Shown: one piece after another, positions 53,127 through 63,432 of the stretch | Numbering within the stretch: the first letter of the stretch is position 1 | How the letters are laid out: each line of letters begins with the position of its first letter | Assembly: GCA_964036195.1 (NCBI GenBank) | Contig: OZ038460.1 | Location: 4,095,504-4,159,503 of the forward strand | From: Sphaerolaimus hirsutus | Lineage: Eukaryota; Nematoda; Chromadorea; Monhysterida; Sphaerolaimidae | DNA length: 64,000 nucleotides | Reading direction: 5' to 3' | The notes under the pieces: model-generated | The model's input: only the letters and a program-made list of their open reading frames with translations | Told to the model about the DNA's origin: nothing | The model's database searches: none | Position numbers and translations under genes: made by a program

Positions 53127-54429
53127 TGTGATGAAGCCACCGAAGTCAGCGTCTTCTACCACCGAATCCGGCAACTCCAAGACCGTAGTGAGAAACGGCC
53201 TTTAGAGTGGTTGATTTCCCGTTGTAGCCGAACGTCCACTTGTCGACAGCCAAGTTGAATTTATTTCGTAGTTGCGTGTTGAAAAAGGGGGTTCGAATTG
53301 TTTCAGGTACTTTATTTCGATCAGATACAGCGTGTTACAAAAGCGCAAAGTCTAGCGAGCTTCCTAATCGAAGTTTCTATCGCTAGCTTATTTTCGTTCA
53401 GAAGCTTGGGGTCCGCAGACTGAAGTAAAAACTTCCAAAGTAGCTAAGACACGGAAATCATGTATAGAAAAACAGCTACAGTAATTTCCTAATACAAATA
53501 CACAAATAAGTCACAAATGCAACAAATAAACACATCTAGCCGAAACAGTTGCCTCATACTGCGCGTGCATACATTCAAACAATTATGGTAAAGAAATACC
53601 AGGTACAAATTGGGCTAATGGCTAAACTATTAATCTTGAGAGGCGCGAAGTCGGCAAACTCGGCCGATTTACTAATTTGCTTCAATTTGTCAGAAAACAT
53701 TGACGCACATTGGAACTAATATAATAGGGTTCGAAACTGTAAATAGTAGTGCAAATGTTCCTAATGACGTAAATAGAGCAAGGTATATTCAATATAATAA
53801 TAACAATCACTTCCTGGAAACGTATATTTCATAATGGACAAATTGGGACTTACTTAAGTAAATGGGTATAATAATTGAGCAGGGTTTGTAATATATTCTT
53901 TGGTATAATTTGAGTAGGGTATTTACCATAATGACAAAGTAAATATAATATAACTTGTGAGCAGGGTTATAATAATTATGCCTACGCGAAGGGCTTCATA
54001 AATACGTACAGTAAATGCTAGTTGCACACAGGGCACTATTTCTCTATTAGGACGCTGGCCTAAGTACATAAATATTTACAAGTTTTGACTTTCCCAAATT
54101 GCAAGTAAACCATGTAAATGTATATATAATAATGGTCAGAAAATTACGGCGAGTTGAATGAGCCTAATTTCATGTTAATACACCTAAAAATAACTTATTT
54201 GACCTTTAAACCTAAATATTCCACATAAATGTTTCGATAACTTATAAAACACTTTCCTAATTAAATATTCTCCATGGATAAATAATATAGTGCAAGAAAT
54301 ATATTTTGCGTGGTAAATAAATATAGTGCATGAAAAGTAAAATAGTGCAAATAAGTAAATGTGCGAATATGAGCCTAATTATCAATTCTCTGTATTTCTT
54401 TATCCATCCATTTTGCCACGGTCAGCACA
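53127..54429 (-). repeat. BEL 5' LTR, uninterrupted
   Basis: 1303 bp, TGTGATGAAG to GGTCAGCACA in + orientation. Upstream LTR in transcript sense, hence the promoter. Contains the empty site for the MITE at 42205-42776. Confidence 0.92.
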
Positions 54430-54734
54430 GCTGCCGGAAAACGGAAAACGGAAAGGTAAAAAATTTTCCTGCGGAAAGGCGGAAACGGAAAACGGAAACG
54501 GAAATTTGACACCCTAGTGCTACAGGCCCAGCGCAGGCCGTCCGTCTGTACGAACACCCCCAGATGTGGGTGGGCGTGGCTTAGCAGCCAGCATGTTCTG
54601 CTGCCGAATGCACACCATTGACAAGTTGGTTGACAAGTGACATGTCAAGTTTGGGGATGATCAACATGATATCGGAAGCAGGGTGCTTTGCTTGCGATGT
54701 TGCAACATTGCCCTCGGTTCCCAAATCGCTAAAC

Positions 54735-54852
54735 TACCGTATTTCTTCTAATAGAACACGCCATTCTATTCTTTCGTCAACTTTTTACCCGCTCTTCTAT
54801 TGGAGATGCCCTTCTGTCCGGGACGTGCCCTTCTATTAGAAGAAATACGGTG
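54735..54852. mobile_element. TTCTAATAGAA-subfamily TA-target MITE
   Basis: Starts TACCGTATTTCTTCTAATAG and ends CTATTAGAAGAAATACGGT. The interior has repeats of CCTTCTATTGGAGATGCC type. About 118 bp. Confidence 0.65.
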
Positions 54853-54953
54853 TTTGTAACGATTACAGATATTCTTGATTGTGTGAGAATCTTGATCAAA
54901 AAATGGCAAACAAACTTCCCATCTCAAATTTGTCACTTCCGAACCAATCCAAC

Positions 54954-55094
54954 ATTGGTGTGAAATTGGCACCTGGTACCTAAACGCGCGGCACACTGCT
55001 GTTCCAATTCGGTCAAACAAGACTCCGTGCACAGGTGCGCCGGTTGTGACGAATGTACACGGGACGAAACGACACTGGGCCAACGTGAAACCAT
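54954..55094 (-). CDS. Probable upstream exon of the Cys-rich gene
   Basis: 47 codons open between a TTTGGTCTTGGAG acceptor-like end and a GTTGGA donor, phase 0, matching the exon that begins at 54545. The encoded LCTESCLTELEQQC adds a Cys-x3-Cys pair spaced like the one in exon 38526-38727, so the protein may contain two similar Cys hairpins. Two other minus-strand frames are also open here, so the call is tentative. Confidence 0.35.
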
Positions 55095-55678
55095 CTCCAA
55101 GACCAAATAAAAGGTGTAGAAATAATGCAGGGGGTGCATAATACCTCGGCAAAATATACTCTAAATAGTAAATACTGATGTCCGGAAAAGTCTAGTTTGT
55201 TTAGTGTCAATGATTTAGAAGCTGCAATTGTTATGCCCAGGTATTTTAACGTTTACTTTTTACATATGTGCAGCACTGCGCAGGTAAAGTTTCCGCATCT
55301 CATGTCACCAAAGAAAACAATGGCGCGCTGCTAAAGTGAAATGTCAACGGCGAAAAGTTTGTGGTTTCTTCTTTGCAACTGGAAAATTTGAATTGGAAAT
55401 GGAACCGGTAGATTGTAAATTTCTAGATTTGTGCAAAAAATGTGACGCTTCTGTTTCAGATGTTTTTGCGCACGCTGGTTTACTAACACAAGTGAACTTA
55501 TGTTTGAATACCTACTCATAAATCAGTTTTGAATGTATTTGTTTTTCATTTTGAATTTGCCTTTTGATCTACAGTTGAAGGATGTGAAAAAGCAAAGTAA
55601 TAATAAAACACTGAGACGTTCAAAGGTTTTTGTCACAATTTTTGTCACTGATGTCAGTAAACCAGCGCGCGCAGTGCC
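55095..55678. other. Unassigned DNA upstream of the Cys-rich gene
   Basis: A 61-codon + ORF (55336-55521) with several Cys has no splice or start support. Further 5' exons of the minus-strand gene could lie here or beyond. Confidence 0.35.
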
Positions 55679-56046
55679 TACCGCAAATCCTCGAATAAGA
55701 CTCCCCCTCAAATAACTCCCCCCATGTTTACGAGGTGAGGAAAAAGTAACCCTCCCTCGAATAACTGCCCCATCTGGATGAAAAGGATACAATACAAAAA
55801 TACAAAACAATATTAACCTACCACAGTGACAGCAGATACATTATGTGTATGCAGTGTATTATACACATCTTTTCGTTGTTGGAGAGTTAAATGCCTGAAT
55901 TACATGAGTTGACAGACTGCATCCATACAATGAATTAAATCTAAGTTTTCTGAGGAAAAACTAAGTCCCCTCGAATAACTCCCCCTCAAAAACGTCTGAC
56001 AAAAAAAATAACTCCTCTGGGGTCTTATTCGAGGATTTAGGGTATA
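55679..56046. mobile_element. TA-target element, AATAACTCCCCC subfamily, worn ends
   Basis: Starts TACCGCAAATCCTCGAATAA and ends TCGAGGATTTAGGGTA. The middle matches the 35612 and 59153 elements (GTTGGAGAGTTAAATG, GCAGATACATTATG). Confidence 0.6.
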
Positions 56047-56801
56047 TACCTAGTAAATAGATACTCACTTCGACAATCACTATAACTATTTATATGGTTG
56101 CCCGGGGTTACTACATAAAACGGAATTCCCATAAAATAAATCCCTCCAGCCAACGAACAAAAATACCGCCTTGGAAAAACTGTTTTACCTGCGACGTGTA
56201 AACCCGTGCGCAAGCTCAGGCGTTTGCATATTATGCAAAAAAATTACAAATAAAGTAATTACCATGAGTTCGCGGATGTACAATGTTCCATTATCAAAAA
56301 TGATATTTCAGAAGCTAGTGTCACACATTCTTTATTTTTTTGTCAATTTTTAGCGCGGCAAATATTTGGGTTACCTATTTTGCGCAGCAACGACTTTGCA
56401 ACGCAAAAATTGGCAAATGACTTAAAAAGACAACTGCGCACAAAAATTCAGACTGAAAAATATCCAGGTGCAACTGTGCAAGATAAATTAGCTGAGGTAA
56501 ATTACCACAGCGTTCATAAATACGGACAATTTTGGCATTTGTAGGCTACTATAATATTAGTTGAATTGAGGTTGGCAGATAATTAATTTATTTACTGTTT
56601 GGCCTGTTTGCGAATGCCTGTTGATTCTTACAATCCCATAAACAAATTAGGCCAGAGAGAGAATATGCTGAAATGAAAGCCATAATAGCTGCGTTTAATT
56701 AGCCACGTATGTAGCGTTTTACCTCGAATAGTCCCCCAAATAATTAGGTTTCCATCAGACATACATAGACTTCCTGGGGATTATTCATGCAAATTTTCAT
56801 A
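56047..56801. other. Mostly unique DNA
   Basis: 56722-56800 is a fragment of a TTCATGCAAAT-ended TA-type element. A 60-codon + ORF at 56171 has no supporting feature. Confidence 0.4.
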
Positions 56802-57235
56802 TACCGTATTACCTCGAAATACCCCCAGGGGGTTTATTATTTCGCCAGCAAAATTTGAGGGGGGGATAATTCGAGGGGGGGGGTATTCGAGGGGGGGGGT
56901 CTATTATTTCGCCAGAAATTTTCGGAAATTCCCCATACGCAGACGTAGAAAAATCGAACAATCACATAGATTTATATGTGTTTATAGGCATATATTACTG
57001 TATATACACAAAAACCCTTCCCTAACGTTACTTAATCATCAGTGTTAACGTGTGTTCTGCATAGTACAGATGACAAACTGCGGTATTTGTCATGTACGTT
57101 CACGTTACACTCAATTTTAGGGGGGGGGTATTTCGAGGGGGGGGGGTTTATTATTTCCTCAGCCGAAATTTAGGGGGGGTATTTCGAGGGGGGGGTTAAT
57201 TCAAGGGGGGGGGGATAATTCGAGGTAATACGGTA
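56802..57235. mobile_element. TA-target element, CCGTATTACCTCGAAATA family
   Basis: Starts TACCGTATTACCTCGAAATA and ends AATTCGAGGTAATACGGTA with TA at both sides. The interior is a reverse-orientation copy of the 17060-17690 material (TTTCTGGCGAAATAATAGAC and CACATATAAATCTATGTGAT on the other strand). Confidence 0.75.
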
Positions 57236-57570
57236 ATCAGCTATTGATCAAATGACGTTAAATGCACCACATACGCTTGACAGCAAAATAACTTCTCAGT
57301 GCAGTGTACACAATGTTCAACGATGGCAAAAACACACATATTAAATACGGAAACTCATTGAGTTTCTGTGTTTTTGTTTAACACAGAAACACGGAAACTC
57401 AACAATTTTGAAAAACACAGAAACTCAAATGAGTTCTTTTTTGGAGAACACCGAAACACAGAAACACAGAAAATACGGAAATGTTGTTTGAGTTTTTTTA
57501 TCCAAGCAATTGAAGGCACAAGATTTGAACTGAACAATGTTTGTATGTGCATACATATGGTATGCATGTA

Positions 57571-57927
57571 CATGGTCGGGCTGAAAAGTCCCCGGGCAGT
57601 GGTCGCCATTCGCGCTAGGGGTAAGCTACGGTTATAAAATTTTAACACGTTAATATATCAGGTGTTTTGAGTTTTCACCCAAAATTTCACCTCTCTAGCT
57701 TCACCCACTGCGGAACTGTGGGGGTTACAATTTCGGTCATTTGTACATCAGTACAAAATGACCGAAATTGTAACCCCCACAGTTCCGCAGTGGGTGAAGC
57801 TAGAGAGGTGAAATTTTGGGTGAAAACTCAAAACACCTGATATATTAACGTGTTAAAATTTTATAACCGTAGCTTACCCCTAGCGCGAATGGCGAGCACT
57901 GCCCGGGGACTTTTCAGCCCGACCATG
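57571..57927. mobile_element. Near-perfect palindromic TA-target element
   Basis: CATGGTCGGGCTGAAAAGTC at the left is mirrored at the right, and the two arms of about 175 bp are almost identical, meeting near 57749 (TGTACATCAGTACA). Flanked by TA. The clean relative at 34095-34112 reads straight through (ATGCATGTATGTATAG). Mariner-like foldback MITE. Confidence 0.85.
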
Positions 57928-57978
57928 TATGTATAGTGTGTAAATATGTACATAGTATCCAAGTTGAACGATGAAATA

Positions 57979-58404
57979 TTGGGCTGTCGGGAAAGTTCGT
58001 TCCGTCTTCCCTTGGATGGTCGGGGATTGCGAGTTTTGAGTCGGTGTATATAAGGTGGAATTACCGCTCAACGTAAAATTCTAAAATAAAAGTTTACCAC
58101 GAAATTGATTACATAAAAGTGGATGATAATACATATCTCCTACTTTATGTTTCCAGCCGATTTTACATTGAAATTTCATCGAAAAATCGAAAACCACGGA
58201 AACGCTGGATCGTGCACGTTGAGTTTTGAACATTATTGAGAGATAAATCAACACTGCATCGACTTTTACGTAATCAACTTTGTGGTAAAAATTTATGCTT
58301 CGATAAATTCCAGCTTATATACGCCGGCTGAATGCCCACTGATCGTCCAGGACGATCCAATGGGCGGCGATCCTGAAACGGCACGAACTTTCCCGACAGA
58401 CCAA
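57979..58404. mobile_element. Non-autonomous mariner-like element
   Basis: TIRs TTGGGCTGTCGGGAAAGTTC and its right partner (TTGGTCTGTCGGGAAAGTTC when reversed) are typical of mariner. Flanked by TA (57977-57978, 58405-58406). The empty site is GATGAAATAAGTATCC near 34140. 426 bp, no transposase frame. Confidence 0.85.
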
Positions 58405-58533
58405 TAAGTATCCAAAAAATAATGGTGTCCGCATCTCCTGGTGGTTTCGACAATATTAGGGACTGTGATCGAAGTGTTGAGGAGTGTCCACCAGGGTCTG
58501 CTAGCTCACACAATTGAGCTGAGGGCTGCTCAC

Positions 58534-59829
58534 TAGTGATGTTAAAGGCACCGGAAAAAATGGCACCGCACCGCACCGGCACCTTTGCTAACGCATGAAA
58601 AGGGCACCTGGCACCCTGGGGCACCGGCCAGAAAATGGCACCGCACCGCACCGGCACCGGTGCCTTTTGGAAAAAATGGCACCGGCACCGAAGGGCACCG
58701 GCCGGTTGCCGGTGCTAGCACCGAAAGGCACCGCACCGGGCTGGAATTTCTGAAGTAAATATCGGGCAGTTTCTCAGTTGTCTCGCCTTTGGAAGTGCAT
58801 ATTTCCATGAATTTTCAACCGATTTTGATGGTTGGGCACTTAAAATGATCAGAATGATGTGGCAATCACTTTTATGAAGCAATTACAATGATTACAACTG
58901 AAAGATAAAATATTCAATTCACTACAATGTCCATAGCCACTATTGTCTACTGATCGGAGTCGTTGCTGTACAGAGAATGGAACTATCTCTGTCATAAACT
59001 GACAACAAATTTTGAACAAACAAGTAAGATAAATATAAAATATAAAAATGATTTAAAATTCAACAAAATTTTGGATTCGCTCATCAGATTACGTATCGGA
59101 TATAATGGATTTCACAGTAAATATATTTATTTGATGGGAGGTTTACAAAATACCGTATATCCTTGAATAAGACCCCCCTCGAATAACTCCTCCCCCTTGA
59201 ATAACTCCCCCCTCAAAAGCTCTGACGAAAAAATAACTCCCTCCCTCGAATAACTCCCCCTCTTGAAAAACTCCCCCCTCTGAGTGAAAAATAAGCTACA
59301 AAATTTACAAAAATGATCGACGAAAATACAAAATAATGTTAACATATGGCAGCTACAGCAGATACATAACGTGTACGCAGTGTATACACACCTTTTTGTT
59401 GTTGTTGAACTGTTAAATAGCTGGATTACATGAGTTAAATAGCTGGATTACACACATTCATAAAATGAATTAAGTCAAAGTTTCTGAGGAAAAAATAACT
59501 CCCTCCCTTGAATAACTCCTCCCCCTCGAATAACTCCCCCCTCAAAAACTCTGACGAAAAAATAACTCCCCTGGGGTCTTATTCAAGGATATACGGTAGG
59601 CAAAAACGGTTGGGTAAATATATCGCTGTTTTCTGGGATATGAATAAGCACCGCATAATGGCACCGAATAAAAAAATGGCACCGCACCGCACCAGCACCG
59701 GTGCTATTCTGAAAAAAATGGCACCGGCACCGGCATGGCACCCCTGAAGATTGCAATGGCACCGCACCAGCACCAGTGCTGGTGCCCTTTGGTGCCCAGC
59801 ACCGGGGCACCGGTGCCTTTACATCACTA
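58534..59829. mobile_element. hAT-type element with GGCACCG arrays, second copy
   Basis: Ends TAGTGATGTTAAAGG and CCTTTACATCACTA. Flanks CTGCTCAC and CTCCTCAC (one mismatch), and the empty site GGGCTCCTCACCTCCC is at 34266-34281. Core as in 18914-19850 but with the TA element 59153-59596. Confidence 0.85.
59153..59596. mobile_element. TA-target element with proven empty site
   Basis: CCGTATATCCTTGAATAAGA to TCTTATTCAAGGATATACGG, flanked by TA at 59151-59152 and 59597-59598. The paralogous site at 19528-19540 reads ACAAAATAGGCAAAA with a single TA. Interior repeats AATAACTCCCCC around the common unique middle. Confidence 0.92.
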
Positions 59830-59939
59830 CTCCTCACCTCCCAAGCTGTCAAAGGTATTGGTCAACCATTTGGAACTACCTCGAGTGAACTGACGAAAAT
59901 TTGATAATTTTCCAATACACGACAAAACATATGCACAAC

Positions 59940-61007
59940 CAGGGTTGGTTTTATAAAAATTCATTTTAGTAAAATTGTATAAAAATTGTAAAAAAATTTT
60001 ATTTTATTTTAATTTTATTCTTGTTTCATTTTATTTTATTTTATTTTATTCCCAAAAGTCATTAATAAAATAAAATGACACATTTTACAAAAAATTTACA
60101 AAAATTGTACAAAAATTTTACAAAAAATCAGAAACATGCATGCAAGGCCAGAAAAATGTTATAATTAGACCTATACATGAAAAACCTGTGACAAATTTTT
60201 CCCTTTCTTTTCAAAAGTTGCATGCAGTATGTATTGTTAGCTAGCTGCAAGTGTAAAGTTACAATTATTGATAAGAATGGTTTGCATTTTCAGTAGAAGG
60301 ACTACTGGAGTATGCTTGGCACATTTGTAAAATGTCATGCAAAGTGTCAATTGTCATGACAAATGTAAAGTAAAGTATCAATTGTCATGCAAAATGTCAA
60401 GTGTCATGTAAAATTTCAAGCACAGTGGCAATTGTCATGACAAATGTCATGCAAAGTGTAAATTGTGTATCGAAATCTTGTGTTTTTGTATCCATAGTAT
60501 GTTTTATATCCAAATCTTATGTTTTTGTATCCAAATGTTCACATAAGATTTGGAGTCAACAACAACATAATTTGGATACAAAACATAAGATTTTGAAATA
60601 AAACATAAGATTTGAACACAATTTGCTTGACAATTGATACTTTAATTTTTACATGTCCTGACAATTTACACTTTACTTTACATTTGTCATGACAATTGAC
60701 ACTTTGCATGACATTTTACATGACATTTGACACTTTACAATGCTTGGGACTGCCCCCAGATCCATGAAAAAACAGGCAGAGACTCAAGCAATGAGACAAA
60801 ATTTTACAAAAAATATGAATTTTTATACAATTTTACAAAAATACGAATTTTTATACAATTTTACAAAAATTTTACAAAAATTCGAATTTTTATACAATTT
60901 TTATTTTTATTCTTAAATTCTCCATTTTATTTTATTTTATTTTATTCTTGAATATTCCATTTTATTTTTATTTTATTTTTATTTTTTCTGAGATTTTGCC
61001 AACCCTG
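59940..61007. mobile_element. hAT-type element CAGGGTTGG, third copy
   Basis: Ends CAGGGTTGG and CCAACCCTG; perfect 8-bp duplication TGCACAAC (59932-59939, 61008-61015). The empty site is around 34361-34370. Internal order identical to 24767-25784, including the middle ending CTTGGGACTGCC. Confidence 0.9.
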
Positions 61008-61345
61008 TGCACAACCAGTACATATTTGATAAGAAAACCACTGTTTCAACAGTAAAATGCTGTAAAATGCAACTTTTTGTAAAACAATTCGAGTTTTTAC
61101 TAAAAAACTTGAGTTTAAAAGAAAAAAATCAAGTTTTTTCGAAAAGCACTAAAATAAAACACAGAAACTCAATTTTTTTTTTCATGAAAATTACTCAAAA
61201 CACATATATTCATTTTTGAAAAACTCAAAATACAGAAAGTGTTTTTATTTTGAGAACTCACCCATCGTTGATGTCAATTCAATGAATCAGAAAAACTTTT
61301 GATTCTGCCATCTTTTGTTTTATCGTAAATATTGACCACCTGGGT

Positions 61346-61526
61346 CAGTCCCGCAAGTTGACAAGTGCTTTACTCTTGACTCCCGACTTGATTTTAACTC
61401 GATTCTTGACTTTGTCATTTGCAAGTTCAGCAAATGACAAAGTAAAGAATCAAGTGAAAAGTCAAGAGCAAAATCAAGAGTCAAGTCGAGAGTAAAGAGT
61501 AAAGCACTTGTCAACTTGCGGGACTA
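61346..61526. mobile_element. CAGTCCCGCAAGTTGACAAG MITE
   Basis: Left CAGTCCCGCAAGTTGACAAG and right CTTGTCAACTTGCGGGACTA are inverted repeats. Inner GAGTCAAGAGTAAAG motifs and their complement fill the rest. Appears to join features of the CCAGTTCCGCAAGT and CAGTCCC families. Confidence 0.65.
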
Positions 61527-62933
61527 ACCCCTGACGCAGTCCCCCCAAGTCCTGTAAAGTGTACAGTGAAGTGTCAGATGTCATGTAAAATGCCAATCAG
61601 AACAAAAAAGAATATATAGTTTATTACTGAACTTTGCATGGCAATTGTAACTTTGTCTGACACTTGCATGACAAATGACGTATTTGTTGTTGCGTTGCTG
61701 CATAATACGCAAGTACAGTGCGCGCACATACTGTATATCCTTGAATAAGTCCCCCCTGGTGGCCAGGTGAGGGAGAAATAACTCCCCTCCTCTTGAATGA
61801 CTTCCCCCTCTGGGTATTCGATATTTGTATTCACAATGTGTATTTGAATGATTTGGATGCCGATGAACGCAGATTTTAGCATGAAAACATTGTTTTTGTT
61901 GTTGTTGAACTGTGTTTTTACAATATTTGTGTGTTCTGGCACTCTTCAAATGTAATTTCTACCTGCCGTTCTATTGGTAGTGCCGTTGTATTGGAGACTG
62001 CTGTTCTATTAATTTCGTGACTGCAATATTCTATTGGGGGTATGCCGTTCTATTAGAAGAGATACGGTATATGTAGAACTGTATTTTTAATCATTGACCA
62101 AAATGTAAATTTATACACAAATCCATATATCAGAATGCAGGTAACTCTCTAAAAATCTTGAATATATAAATATGTCAATAATGGTTTATGACAACAATAA
62201 CACTGATAAAATACAAATACACTCTGAAAACATTTATCTAAATATTATCAATGGTAATTCACTGTTCGCAAAAAGCACATAGGTAGGTAGGTATCTTTTC
62301 TTGTGCCAATACAGCACCTGGTTAAGTGACAAATTTCAGAAGAAGTTTCAAATTCACTATAAGCTACTGCGTAATATTTGAAGTGCCTGTCAAGTCACAA
62401 GGAAGAACTCAAGACGCCCCATGAATTATAGTTAAAGTGTTTTGTCGCTAAAATACTTCTGAAATTCGTTACTTGACACACGATAAGGATCTGGTTTGGG
62501 TGATTTCAAGTAAGGAAAATTTGTCGAGTTCAAGTGCACAAAAACCAAATGAACACCAAAGCACCAGGCTTTTGACACTGGCGCCAGTGCAGAGATACAA
62601 AATTTATCAAATCTACCAAATTTCATGTTTCACTTTTGAAAAAAATGTTACAAAAACAGGTCAATATCGGGAGATAGTTTCAATTATATGATTAAAGGTA
62701 AGTCAAAAACCTATATTCTCGAGTAAGTCCCTTTTCAAAAAACTTTTTACTATATAAGTGATGTGCGGAAGAATTACTTAAACTCCTGCAGGAACAACTC
62801 GACGACAATAAACGCGGGACTTATTCAAGTAAATACGGTATTGTAAATACCTATATATTTACATCACGCCTGGGGAGACAGAAATAAAAGGAGAAATCAT
62901 GGTAAGATCGAAACAATTTCAATGTTAACCGAA
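61527..62933. other. Unique DNA with repeat fragments
   Basis: 61541-61640 matches the left half of the CAGTCCC family (AGTCCTGTAAAGTGTACAGT). 61728-61830 is an AATAACTCCCCT TA-element piece. 61965-62070 ends TTCTATTAGAAGAGATACGG (TTCTAATAGAA subfamily). 62705-62842 is a worn TA element. No exon supported. Confidence 0.45.
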
Positions 62934-63432
62934 TACCGTATTAGCTCGAGCCTCGAAATACCCCCATGGGTTATTATTTCGGCAGAAAAATTTTAGGGGG
63001 GGGGTTGATTCGAGGGGGGGGCTTATTCGAGGGGGGGGTTATTATCTCGTCAGAAATCGTCGTAAGGATCGTAATAAATAGTAGGCATTTGCGTACCCAA
63101 AACAGGTAATATATTTGGACATAAAGGACAGGTGCCGATCCCGATTCAAAGCTTGCTGATGAGTGGACGAACGACGTTCAAACGCAATCTTTAAATTAGG
63201 AACGGAACCAGTTGACATTTGGTGTCGAGGTCAACTAGCGTGTGTGGGCTACAAAACACAAACTAGGTGTAGTTGCAATGCAAATTAGCAGTTATAAATA
63301 CATTATGTACATTACCTACATGATGTACATTATTCCGAAGGGGGGGGGGGTATTTCGATGGGGGGTTATTATTTCCCCAGCGCATTTTGAGGGGAGTTAA
63401 TTCAAGGGGGGATAGTTCGAGGTAATACGGTA
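62934..63432. mobile_element. TA-target element, CTCGAAATACCCC family
   Basis: Starts TACCGTATTAGCTCGAGCCT and ends TTCGAGGTAATACGGTA, flanked by TA. Outer parts hold GGGGGTTATTATTTCG repeats; the middle is unique. Confidence 0.65.

Larger units (their letters stand above)
41299..54429 (-). mobile_element. BEL/Pao LTR retrotransposon with envelope-like region
   Basis: Two direct LTRs (41299-43181 and 53127-54429), a tRNA-Ser primer site next to the right LTR, gag, protease, reverse transcriptase, RNase H, integrase and an envelope-like region, all on minus. Flanks GCTGT and GCTGC suggest a 5-bp target duplication with one change. It inserted into the GGCTGCCGGAAAACGG array of the hAT-type element. 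The LTRs look nearly identical by eye, so the insertion is young. Confidence 0.9.
39863..54516. mobile_element. hAT-type element with GGAAAACGG arrays, carrying a BEL fragment and a whole BEL element
   Basis: Ends TAGGGTGTCAAA and TTTGACACCCTA; perfect 8-bp duplication GTGCTACA (39855-39862, 54517-54524). Own sequence: AAACGG-rich arrays at 39885-40105, 41110-41298 and 54432-54505, all in the same orientation, plus a degenerate BEL pol piece (about 40198-41090). A complete BEL element occupies 41299-54429. No transposase ORF. Same family as 6724-16714 and 42205-42776. Confidence 0.85.
39755..54545 (-). pseudogene. Coding exon of the Cys-rich gene split by a 14.65 kb insertion
   Basis: On the minus strand the exon starts after GTACAG at 54545, runs to 54517, is broken by the element, and resumes at 39854 down to 39755, where GTTCGG is the donor. 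One copy of the 8-bp duplication (GTGCTACA on +) joins the halves in frame. The resulting 43 codons read ..LRWACST / HALALSCLAAC.. and contain another Cys-x3-Cys pair. Length is a multiple of three, with phase 0 at both ends, matching the next exon. In this haplotype the gene is broken, unless the whole insertion is removed by splicing. Confidence 0.6.
57317..61270. mobile_element. hAT-type element CAACGATGGCAAA, swollen by five insertions
   Basis: Ends CAACGATGGCAAAAACACAC and CCCATCGTTG match 33846-34653, and the remaining own sequence is about 780 bp against 808 bp there. Flanks ACAATGTT and ATGTCAAT do not match, so a target duplication cannot be shown. Inserts: 57571-57927, 57979-58404, 58534-59829 (with 59153-59596 inside) and 59940-61007. 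Confidence 0.8.

Noticed and set aside
55336..55521. 61-codon + ORF with several Cys near the Cys-rich gene
   Set aside because: Wrong strand for that gene and no acceptor or donor fitting the phases.
62432..62691. Overlapping 64- and 72-codon ORFs on both strands
   Set aside because: No codon bias, motif or splice signal; expected by chance in this length.
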